Of a stretch of DNA of 64,000 bases, positions 24,076 to 34,599 are shown one piece after another. The stretch is taken from contig OZ018412.1 in NCBI GenBank assembly GCA_963969595.1, positions 28,210,339 to 28,274,338 on the forward strand, given 5' to 3'. Position numbers and translations under genes: made by a program. The first letter of the stretch is position 1; every line of letters starts with the position of its first letter. Under the pieces are notes generated by a model, which saw nothing but the letters and a program-made list of their open reading frames with translations, had not been told where the DNA came from and did not search any database. This DNA is from Neckera pumila (lineage: Eukaryota > Streptophyta > Bryopsida > Hypnales > Neckeraceae).

Positions 24076-25040
24076 GCACAGTTATCGATGATTCTCTAAT
24101 TCCAAAGTAGTGACAAAACAACCTAAGATGAATTGAACTGCACTGAACGAAAGTCCAGCTTTGGAAAACTACAAAACCTTGTGATATCTAGGTTTTAGAG
24201 ATCCTAAAGTTGCAAAGAGGATTCAAGGTCTTCCAAATACAAGAGCTTGCACAAACTACGTACTCACCAACTGGTGAGTAGAAGCCCTGGGAGGAAAAAA
24301 ATCCTCAGGGGAAAACGCTCGAGCTTTCATTTAAGTCCTACCGATGATCGAATTTGAAAAGCTACAATTCATATTTCGAATCAGACGCTGAATTAGGTGA
24401 GAGAGGTTTAGAAACAACCACAGAATACCACAAAATAGGGGCTTTCCAGATTTTTACATTGAACGCCGGGTTTTACATTGATCCGCTGCCATGGAGTTAT
24501 CAGTGACTACATACAAGAGCTCACATCTTAGCCGCATCCATTTTTTTGCTAAAAAATTGATAGCATCGGAATGGTAGGTAGCTCAAGTGGTGTAACTTTC
24601 CAACCAAAACCTCAGACCACCCCATCATCGGGAAATAAAAATTGTCGAACATGCACATCCAAAGTTCAAAAAGATGAACAAACTATGCATAACCTGGAAA
24701 TGAAGCTTTTGAGAAACCAACGGATACAACAAGTAGGCATAATTGCATATATGAAATGCAGGAAATAACATAAAGATCCAGCCTTGTGACACAGGATGCT
24801 AGTGGCCCATAATCCGCCACCGCACTGTTCGCGTAGCAAGTTGCAAAATGGGGTCTGCAAGCTCTTCAAATGACGTTACATCCACCTTCCAAAGCCTGTC
24901 ATCAAGTATCCTTAAAAATTTCCAACTGGAAACAGTAGAGTTGAAAGCGCAAGAACTCCTCCCACAAGACCACCTCCTCATCTCAAAAGCATGCATCAGA
25001 TGATTAAAAGATGTCCAATGTTCAGCACTAGGCGAAGATA
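24076..25040 (-). pseudogene. Duplicated 3' fragment of the HAD hydrolase gene
   Basis: This segment is a diverged copy of 45096-46217, the 3' end and downstream flank of the HDHD3-like gene. It carries a counterpart of that gene's last intron tail and of its 79-bp last exon (24817-24895, minus; translation begins LWKVDVTSFEELADPILQ). The stop codon TAG of the real gene is TGG here, and no upstream exons follow. The copy begins inside the intron ('agcactaggcgaagata') and lacks some of copy 2's internal sequence. It cannot encode a hydrolase. Confidence 0.75.
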
Positions 25041-25049
25041 GGCAGTTGT

Positions 25050-25460
25050 CCTATTTGCGTGTACCTCAGTCGGCATTTTGTTTGTTTGTTTGTTTCGGAT
25101 TCCTCTGTTTGTATGGGTAGGTCCATGAATTTTTGTACAGTATTTGTACTGCAAATTGTATGAGCCCTTCGGTTTTGTCTCAATCGAGAACGGTTGCTTG
25201 GCTGAAATTGTATTGCGGAACTCCCTCGATCCATGCCATATTGCCGTGGAAGAGCGAGCCGCGTCGAGAATATGACGCTTGCCGTGTTGCGGATTGCAGG
25301 GGGGAATTGGCGTTCTTATGAATTCTCATCTTTGGATTTGAGAGAAAGCATCACGTACCGTGATCACCATCACTGCATCATAAGCCTCCCGATCAGATCG
25401 AGAATGAGGTCGACGTACTCGGGTTTGGTTGTCGTTAGCTAGGGTTCAGGGTTTAGCTAG
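25050..25460. other. Intergenic; possible leader of the 25.6-kb exon
   Basis: It contains a (TTTG)n microsatellite at 25078-25099 and the words TAGGGTT and AGGGTTTAG (25440-25455), which resemble telo-box motifs in the leaders of plant housekeeping genes. Composition is less AT-rich than the neighbouring repeats. Confidence 0.35.
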
Positions 25461-25555
25461 GGAGGGTGAGACGTACCAAGGTTGGTCACTCTCCTCGTTG
25501 GTTTCGTCGACAAGGAGGGAGGCATCACGACATCGATCAAGAGGAGTATGCTTCG

Positions 25556-25698
25556 ATGCTTCGAAGCTCAACCACGCTGTCGTCGTTCCAGCATTGGCAT
25601 CCGTCGTCGTCTGTGCTTCGACTGCACTTTCAGCGAAGCTTGGCGGCGGCTGCTGCTGTTGCGGCGGCTCCAGTGAAGCAGGATGAGATATTGAAGTG
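25556..25698 (+). CDS. Candidate orphan first exon with mitochondrial-type presequence
   Basis: From an ATG at 25556 the frame reads MLRSSTTLSSFQHWHPSSS, then an Arg/His stretch (VLRLHFQRSL), an Ala-rich run and PVKQDEILKW. Arg- and Ser-rich with no acids until residue ~43, it looks like a mitochondrial targeting presequence followed by the start of a mature protein. A GT donor (AAGTG|GTGACT) precedes the in-frame TGA. No following exon is visible: MITE-type sequence begins within a few bases and the next kilobase is repeats. It could be the first exon of a gene broken by insertions, or chance. I do not recognise the protein. Confidence 0.3.
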
Positions 25699-25882
25699 GT
25701 GACTACGGAACCTCTCTTACTGCACACTCTCTCAGTGCATAATACTGCATAATAATAAGCAGTAAAAGAATTCATACTTTGAAGCATTTATTTCTGAAAA
25801 GTAGTTGGAGGCCCCATAGTTAGAGGTCACACTAGCCAAATGGTCATTACTGCACCTCTCTTAGTGCATAAAACTTCTCTTA

Positions 25883-26367
25883 GACCATCTGCAATGCTGT
25901 CACGTCAAAAAGGCCCTGCAACAGTACATCGCGGGCCATTCTACTAGGCCTGTGAAGTACCGATTCTTTCTTTGGAAAATTTGACCCAATGCAAAGCCGG
26001 CATCCAAACATCAAATGGACTTTACAGTATTATAAAAAGAAAGGAAGAAAGAATCTACATTAAAGAAAGGACTTTTCATCGAAACAAGGAAGGTTGAATT
26101 GATTAGCGCACATACCAATAAACTTCTCTTGGCATCCATTGGCTACTACCACTTTTTGTCATGATGACTCCCATCAATCAACTTGCCGAGAGTTTTGCCG
26201 GGGTTGGCAAAATGACAAAATATGCCGATCCTGGGGGGTCCCATACCGAGACTGTGAAAGTGGAGGTCTCCATACCAATTGCATTGGAGCACAATTTAAA
26301 TCAAAATTCTTGTCCACCCTGCACAGTGCCGATACTGTGCAAGGTGCTGGTTGCATTGCAGATGGTC
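25883..26367. mobile_element. Tourist-like MITE, TSD TTA
   Basis: Perfect 15-bp inverted ends, GACCATCTGCAATGC and GCATTGCAGATGGTC, are flanked directly by TTA at 25880-25882 and 26368-26370. It is 485 bp with no coding capacity. The flanks carry 'cttagtgcata' words on both sides, which suggests insertion into another repeat of the TAGAACCTCTCTT family. Confidence 0.8.
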
Positions 26368-26379
26368 TTAGTGCATAGT

Positions 26380-27020
26380 TTCGGCACTATGCATTGCACT
26401 TAAGACAGGTTCCACCTTAATACTTCTTCTGAAATAAGTAGGGCATAATTATCGGTAAATAATGCAAATTTCGTCACAATTTGCGCCAGATTGTTGGTCG
26501 TTGGTCAAAGATTGATGCACAAGCATGTGATTTATTCCAAAGCTGGTGTGGGGAATGAGTTGAATTCTCGCAAGTTGCGTGGTTGCAGTGATCTTGACTG
26601 AAAGTTTAAGAAATAAATTAGAAATTTTTCAGGTGCAGGTTAGGTATTAAATTGAAACACTGTGAGATTTATTTCAAGGCCAATGGTGTATGCATACACC
26701 GTTTGATTTCAATGGCGCTTGTTCCACTGGACACCGGCTCATTGTCATTACAAACATATACTTTATCCACGCCGGCCTTCTCTGAAGACTGGAGTTCTTA
26801 TCTATCTATGCATACACTCAATTTCTTAGCAAGATGTGACCCCGTGATTAAGGTAGTCACCAAAATATTTTGATTATTGGACCAATAGGTGTATTCTTTG
26901 TTTCTATAGTTAGTAGTGAAGTCATTCATCAAACCTGTTAGGGCCGCAACGTCCTTCTATGGTTAAGTTGCAAAGATGGAAATTGTAAACATGTAGAATA
27001 TCCTATCAAATGTCAAAACT
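26380..27020. other. Intergenic, no gene seen
   Basis: No supported feature. The short open frame at 26652-26873 has no recognisable motif. Confidence 0.3.
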
Positions 27021-27024
27021 TTAA

Positions 27025-27391
27025 CCCCTAAAGGACCAAACACCGTTTTTTGACAACATAGCGATTTTGGCAGCTCTCTACAAACAAAGTTTTTATTTTT
27101 TTCTTTGAAATTTTCATACAAGATGTGCCTAAGGAGTAGCTTTAAGGCCCAACAATTTTCATAATTTTTGACTACATGGTTAATTTTTGTGAATTCAGAC
27201 GTTATTATATTATCTTGCAATCCACACAGTGGAAATTTCTGAATTTTTTACCACAACTTTTCAAACCTAGTGTGCTGCAAGATCCTATGGTTGCATGTGT
27301 CCAAATTTTTTTTCTTCTAAATTTTGGTACTTGTATTAGAAATGGCAGTTTTGGAGTGATTTTGGTGAAAACATAGTCTGACCTTCAGGGG
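27025..27391. mobile_element. TTAA-flanked MITE, short copy D
   Basis: It starts CCCCTAAAGGACCAAACACC, ends CCTTCAGGGG and is flanked by TTAA at 27021-27024 and 27392-27395. At 367 bp it is an internally deleted relative of the ~920-bp copies. Its left third matches copy F ('caccgttttt', 'gcaacatagc', 'ggcagct') and its right part matches copy C ('ccacaactttt', 'gatcctatggtt'). Confidence 0.75.
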
Positions 27392-27399
27392 TTAACGGA

Positions 27400-28327
27400 G
27401 TTGTGAGTGGAAGAAACCGACAATTGATAACTTAATACAACCAAGAAGAAACCAAAGAATATTCGTTCCAAGTTGAATCATATTGAAGCAAAAATTCAAC
27501 CAAGTTGTGAGTGGAAGAAACTAACCATTGATAATTTAGTTCACCTAGAAAAAATCAAAGAAGAAACCAAGAACTGATAATTTAATACAACCAAGAAAAA
27601 TCAAAGCATATGGGTTCCAGGTTGAACCATTTGAGGCTATTAAGTTTATCTTTTTCTACATGGACTCAAATAATGCCTCAAATCCATTTCTAAATAATAT
27701 TATTTGCACTTTTGTGTTATTTAGAGTATAAATGACTTTGTAATTGGACTTAATTAGTTGACCAAACAACGATAAAATAGAAGGCAAGTTTGTACTATAT
27801 TGTCCATGTTGATACAAAAGCATTCAATGGAAATTGTAGTCATTCAACAAAGCACACTAAACCCATGTCATTGGCTTTGGACCTTGTTACTTTAGATTTT
27901 AAGAAAATTGATGGAGAAGAAGATAATGACAAAGGAAAACCTCAAGAAAATTGGAATAAGATGCAACATTAATATTCATGGTCACCAAATAAATAAAAAT
28001 GGGAAATAAGAGAAAATAATTCTTTGCTCATTTGAAACCCACAAAACGCCTACTTGAATAGCGAGTACTTGTGTGTACTTGTATTATCTACCAATAGAAC
28101 CTTGTTGAAAACGTAACAATAAAATAAACCATTTAACCATTTTGAAATGATAAATTTATTGTGCAAGTTTTTAACCTTGTAATGCTCTTGCGGACACTAA
28201 TTATCCGAGGAATGACAAAGAATCCTTGCATGATCGAGGACAGAAGTACGATTGTTCATCTTTGGAATTTTGTGCAAAAAGGAGAGACCTTGCACAGTAG
28301 TTTGACCTCAAATGAGTACTTTTTTTT
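27400..28327. other. AT-rich intergenic with local duplications
   Basis: Short direct repeats occur near 27400-27620: 'gtgagtggaagaaac' twice, 'tgataatttaatacaaccaagaa' variants three times. No gene. Confidence 0.4.
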
Positions 28328-28331
28328 TTAA

Positions 28332-29244
28332 CCCCTAAAGACTCAAGGCCATTTTTCTGCAAAAAACACACTCAAAACTGTCATTCCTATAGCAAAGAGC
28401 AAAGAAATTTGATTTTGTTTTTTGCTCATCTAAGCATAGGATCTTACACCTAAATAGTATGAAGATGTCTGGAAAAAATTTCAAAATTTTTGACTGCAGA
28501 GATTGCAAGATATCTGCGTTTAAAGTGAAAAGAACAAGCTTTTCAGCACATTGTGAAACTAGATTTTTTGACTTTGAACATTTTTAACTTTAAATTTTTG
28601 CACTATAGGATTTTGAGCTTTAAATCTTTATAGTGGAGAGTTGAGTTGAGAATCTAGCAAAAATAATTTTAAAAAAAATTAATCCTTATTATTAAATTTT
28701 TTCTTAAGTAGAAGTAGGTATGAGATGGAAGGAAAAATTAAAACATTAATATCTTTTATATAGTATTAAAATTCACTAATTCCAATAATGAGATTGTTCT
28801 AACAAAAAATCTAAACCACCTGGAACCTCTTTTCTTGAAGAATTGTAAAAATTTCATTCAAAACTGAGCCATATAAGTTATTTTTTTCAAGAAGATACTC
28901 TAAGTGCCCAAAAAATAAGATTGTCCATAACTTTCTCATAACAAATCCAAATGGAATGATTCAAATCTTTCTAGATAGACAAAAATATAATGTATGGGAA
29001 AAAAAATTCAAAAAAAATATATTTGGTTTTGCAAAAAAAAATTTGCTGGCCCCTTCTTCCTGTTTTGAGCTTATTTGGGCATAACTTTTGTTACCGGCAT
29101 CGATTGAAAAAATCTATCTTGCTACAAAGCTTATCAGTTTTTTTATCTTCAAAAAAATGTCAAAAGATCAGAAGAAAAATTTAGCCCGAAGGTACCTGCC
29201 CAAAATCTCATTTGTCCCTCCAAGGGGCAATGGGCCTTTAGGGG
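28332..29244. mobile_element. TTAA-flanked MITE, copy E
   Basis: It starts CCCCTAAAGACTC, ends GGGCCTTTAGGGG and is flanked by TTAA at 28328-28331 and 29245-29248. At 913 bp it matches copies A and B along its length, for example 'aggatcttacac', 'gcataacttttg' and 'ttcaaaaaaatgtcaaaa'. No transposase frame. Confidence 0.78.
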
Positions 29245-29249
29245 TTAAA

Positions 29250-29680
29250 GTAGATGATGCACACTATTTCAAAAAGGATGATTTCTAAGGAGACCAGCCC
29301 ATCCTTATAGGATTAAGAATGCAAAGCTTGTCCAAAACTTAGAATTACCCTAAAAAGGCCAAATTCATTAAAAGTGGAGAATGTAGAGTCTCATTTTAAT
29401 CATGATCCTAAATTTAGCTTACAGAAGAATTCATTAAATTGAGATATTTCAATAAATTGATGTGTATGTGAACAATAGTTCACTAGGGAGTAAGTTCAAA
29501 GTTGATGGTTTAGGATATAGGGTTTAGACTGTAGGTGGAAGAATAACTTCAATTATCCTTTTTAGCATACCTTGGATGCTTTTTGCATTGAATAGCAATC
29601 TTTAGAAGCAAATTTGTGCTTTTTAGAATCCAATGTTTGAGTAGAAGTAGACAGTTGGGCGGACAGGCAAGTTGTTGTTG
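29250..29680. other. Intergenic, no gene seen
   Basis: AT-rich DNA with nothing recognisable. Confidence 0.3.
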
Positions 29681-29683
29681 GGC

Positions 29684-30139
29684 AGACGGGATCCACTGCT
29701 TGTCGTTCGCCATAAAATGCAAGAATTGTGCTCACAATAGATTCTTAGAGTTCATTTTAGTATAGTAGAATATCTTTTTTTGAAAAATTTTGGACTCGGA
29801 AAAGTTTGGGAATTAAGCTAAGTTCTATCTCCAAAAAATCCATTTGAGGTTTTGACACTATACCTAAAAGTTATAGACAACTTTCAGAGAGGGGTTGGAA
29901 GGAACATTTTTTTTGAAATTTTCAAATACCCTTTGTGAAATTTGTCCATAACTTTTAGGTGGAGGACCAAACCTAAAAAAAGTATTTGGAGATAAAACTT
30001 AACTTGATTCTTAAACTCTTTTCAGTGTAAAATTTTACAAAAAAAATATTTTACTGTACTAAAATGAGGTCTAAAAATCTACTATGAGTACAATTCCTAT
30101 GTTTTATGGCGGTTGACGGAAAGTAGATCCCGTCCACTG
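29684..30139. mobile_element. Foldback element (long hairpin)
   Basis: Two arms of about 200 bp are inverted copies with a short loop near 29915. Landmarks: GACGGGATCCAC at the left against GTAGATCCCGTC at the right, GCCATAAAATGCAAGAATTG against its complement near 30095, and CATTTTAGTATAGTA against TACTGTACTAAAATG. It encodes nothing and lacks the TTAA/CCCC ends of the other family. A target duplication was not identified. Confidence 0.65.
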
Positions 30140-30149
30140 TAGCTTTGTT

Positions 30150-33100
30150 GAGCCACACTCATGACAATCACACTCTACCATGATTAATATTCACAAACCA
30201 TACATCAACACACTCAAACAAGGAGCACAATTGTGGATGGATACATGCCAATAATCCAAACAAAACGTACTCACATATAAATTTTTTTGGTGCATACTGC
30301 AATCACATACTATTTACCGGTGCATGCTAGAATCAAAAGGAGAATCTACAAACAAATTTCCCGTGTGTTGAAAATTCAAGAGCTGTAAGGCTAGATTTCT
30401 TAAAGGCTCAAAGTTGGTGCCAAAATTGCTAGAAGACATACATCCACTAATTGCCTTCTAACTCAAAAAGAACATATAAGAAACAAAAACAAGTACACCG
30501 TACACTGACACCTACCATTTGTCAATTAAAAACCTTTAGTCGCTTGCTGCTTCATGGGACACATTCTCCACTATTACTGAACTTGCTTGAAGCTCCTCCT
30601 AGTGCGCAACCCCACAAATGCAACCTCAGCTTTCAACTCAACATCCGTCATGCACATCATTCTCCAGCGCAAACAAAATTGCAAGAACTCCAACCTAAGT
30701 TACAAACCCTAAATGCAGAGCAAACTAAAAAAATGAACCTTTCATTGCTCTAAATTTAGTCCGTTGCAGAATCTCATATCACCGCAACGGAAGCCCTTCC
30801 TTGAACTAGCCAAAGCTTCGCCTTCACGACCAACAGGTTTAGGATCCTTCAAACTGTATTCATTGAAAGTAATTGATAGGTGACACTGTGGCCCTTGCCA
30901 ACGAAAAAGAATTGGCGTTCCCTTGTGGTTACTATAGTAATTTGTCAACTACCTCTGCTTTTTTTGTTTCAAAGCTCAACGACTCCTTGATGTTCGCAAG
31001 TTACAAATGCAACTTGCTAAGAAGTGCCATATTCCTGAATTTTTCACAATACTGACCATTCATAAGACTACCAAAGTAGTCAATTGTAGTTGGACGCTCC
31101 TCGCGATTAGTGAGACCGCTGAAAGTCTGGGCAGAAGCCTCGGAAGAAGCATTCCTGTTGAGTCTTGTCCTTGCAACAGTGGCCCACTTATGTACAATAC
31201 TTTCATAGTTTACATCACTACTCATGAAATCAAATATCCTTTCTAACTGTCCATTAATCCCCATTATTTGAGTCTCTCATTTTTCTTTAAGAGAAATTAC
31301 GCCCTCTTGGACAACTTCCAAGAATAACGCTTTACCTAGTTTGTTTCTCTTTGTCAATTCTTGTCTGACAATTGCTTGGCCAGCACCCAATCTTTAGAGG
31401 GGTTCCACCGTCGGAGTCTTTGTTCAAATTGGACGCATGATATACCATTGGAAAGCTCTCAAGGATATCTTTTCAAAAATATATTATGAGGCACACAATA
31501 GCAGACGACTACAGGATTGGCAGAAACCTAGGCAAACCCCAATCTTTGAAATGTCCCACTGCCGGAGTTTTTGTCCAAAGGATGAATGCAAGAAACACTT
31601 GTACTATTTGTTGCGTTTTCACTACTTGATGCTTTTTTTTTCTAGAGTACTTTAAGCATAGAAAAATAATTTTTAATTTAAAAAAAAAATATGGCCAATG
31701 TATATACCTTTAAGATGAAGAAACGCTGGAAAGGAAAAACATAGAAAAGTTCTCTAAGTGAGAGAACTAGAAAGTGCCAAATCTCAAGAAAATAGACATT
31801 TTGATGCTTTAATTAGTTAAATTAGTAAAATAAATTAAATAAAAATTGTCCATTTGCAATAGCTCTATGGAGATGGTCATTCACCAAAACCCCCACCAAA
31901 TTAATGTTTTATGTGTTTCGAAATGCAAGCAAAAAGAAGCTCACTTTGTAGACTTCTACACTACACAAAATTAACTTTTTAAAAATCCCTCTTCTAGAGA
32001 GCTAGAAGTCTACTAGAAGACCATTTCATCCAAATTTCAGCTCCAAATTCAATTTTTTGGGTACTAAATAGTACTTAAAACCTCCAAATTGGAATTTGTG
32101 ACATAAAATTGTGGGTCGTTTTTAATTAGTAAAACATTTTTGAAAATTGCCAAAAAAAATTAGGCAAGATGTATAATGGTCATGAGCACCTTTCCTATAA
32201 ATCTTAAATCATTTGAATTCAACACGCAAAAGTTATGCCTAAAAAACAAATCAGCATGCAAGGTGTGACAAAAAATAGTACAAGTGTTTCTTGCATTCAC
32301 CCCGACGTGGATGCATGATAGCATTGGAAAGCTCTCAACAATACCTTTTAATGGTATATTATAAAGCACACAATAGCGGACGAACGGACGACTGGACATG
32401 CGGACTATTGGATAGGTGGACAGGTGGGCGCTGTGGATGGGCCAGATTTCCCATCTTCCAATCCATCCGCCATTTGCCAGCACTTTTTTATATCATTGTC
32501 CATCCATTAAATTTATCCAATGGCGGACACACCTAGCAGATGCAATGCTTCCATTTTTGGACATCAGGACATCTGGACGTCCCAAAAATGGATAAGATTT
32601 TGTCCTTGACGTAGCAATTTATTAACCCTCATAAATTCGTCCATTGCAATTGGTACATCCGGTGGTCGTCCGCATAGGACCACCCATTGCCAGCTTCGGT
32701 ACTTGATATAGCTTCATCTGCCACACTTCTAATTTGTAAACTTGGTTGTTGAAATCCGGACCACTACAAATGACCATGTACGAGCTGAAAGGGCTGTTTT
32801 CTCAGATACACTCATCCCAAAAAATCATCATTTTGTAAAGGCTTGGCAAAGTAGTAGGTGGCCTCTAGATCTGGTACTTCTTGGATTGCCAATGAAATGC
32901 ACCGGCCATGTTACCCAATGCCATGTTGACCCACAACTCTTGCTTGCAACAAAGTGAAAGGAAGGATCATGAGTCAATAAGGGCCTCCATCATGGTACGG
33001 TCTATAAAAGTCAATCAATGACAAACTATGACTACAGATTCCACAGTGACTATGGCTTGTATTAGAATGTTCATACAAATTATCAAGAGAAAGGTTTCTC

Positions 33101-33350
33101 TAAAAAATTTCAGGGGAAAATAATCGTGTGTATACTTTACACTGGAATACTAATTCTTTTTAAAATCGTTACTCCTGGAAACACTATGTCTTACTAATTC
33201 AATTCGTAATACAATGATAAATAAAATTTCTAGCTCGCTTTATCTAGCACACAAATTTATAAAGCACCTTGATTGGATGTTAAGCTACTTCCATGTCCTT
33301 GAGGAAAATGTCCTTAGACTTTATTCTAGAAGCTTAATTAATGTTAGGAT
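30150..33350. other. Intergenic repeats, no gene seen
   Basis: A unit near 31430-31530 ('attggaaagctctcaa...', 'aggcacacaatagcagacga') recurs near 32315-32400, with about 900 bp between. GGAC-rich words (ggacgaacggacgactggac) around 32380-32590 recur at 51775-51920. Open frames at 30451-30753 and 32160-32483 lack recognisable motifs. Confidence 0.4.
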
Positions 33351-33439
33351 GAACAACAAATCTTGGAGCTACCAGGGCACAAAATAAGATTAATTTATCG
33401 AAACTATATGATATTTAATTTGAAAAGAACTAGAAGAAA

Positions 33440-34560
33440 AATCAACCAAAAAAAAGGACTAACAAGAACGTTTCCAAATCTTTGTTTTGTCGTCTCTTTC
33501 TATGTCCACAAGAATAGTAGTTGTAATAAACTTCTAAGACTCTTCTCACAGCCGCTATTGTCCACAACTCGGGCCACAACTATGATGACTCCATTTTACA
33601 AAAGCTAAGTTCAATAGAATGAAGGCAACGGTACTTCAACAGAAAATGATGAACCGCATGCTCATTCTATTGTCAAAAATGACACAAAATAGCTTCAATT
33701 GATTGGATTGATCGGATGAAGATAAGTTGACTAGAATTGAAAAAGAAAATTCACTAAAAGAAGAAAAATCTTTCCTAGATACATATTCTTTAAAATCTAC
33801 AGATTTGTGATTGTAATACACTGACTTCTAAGACTAGCTTTTTGCAACTTACACCTACAACAATTCTACTTCACAAAATCAGAATGGACAAAAAATGAAT
33901 ACAATTATGGCAATTCACAGGAAGCAATGAACAACAAGGAACAACAATGAATTAACGTGCAAGGTAGCTTGAATTGATCAGTGTTGAACCTCACAATGTG
34001 ACAAATACTTGAATCAGAACTAATATAAGATTCATAATCAGGCAAATTGGTATTGCATCAGATAAACAGAACAATACCCAAAGGAACTTTAGGTATTCAC
34101 CACAAAAGATGAAATTTGTAACTAACTAACCACTAACTAAGATGAACTAATCATTATAAGGATGAACTAATAATGGTTAAGAGTAGTGGGCCTGTACAGC
34201 ATCAATGCTCACAGGTAGTGGGATTTTGTGTAACAGAGAGCGTTAATTCCAACAATCAGATGCAAGCAAAACCAACTAGAATTGAAAAAAGAAAACGGAC
34301 TGAAATAAGAAAAATAGTTTTGCATCACGTATCTCTTTTTTAAAATCCTCTAGAATACTGATGGTAATGCACTTTAAAGGCTCTTGATGTTTTTACAACC
34401 GCTTACTGTCAACACCTACAACAAATTTCCTTGAGTTTACAGATTTAGAACAGACGTAAATGAATACAATGGCAACTTACAAGAATTGAAACAAAGAACT
34501 CATGTGTTGTTTGCTGCGGCGGTCAACACAATTGAAGTAGTTTGAGTTGATCAGAAAAAA
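33440..34560. repeat. Three degenerate direct repeats
   Basis: Related blocks at about 33440-33660, 33770-33960 and 34330-34560 share the order 'gtaat(a)ca/aactt...aaggctctt', 'cacctacaacaa' and 'aatgaatacaat(ta)tggcaa'. Divergence is high. No coding frame runs through them. Confidence 0.4.
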
Positions 34561-34599
34561 GGTAATTCAAATTGAAAAAACAACTTGACGGAGAATCCC

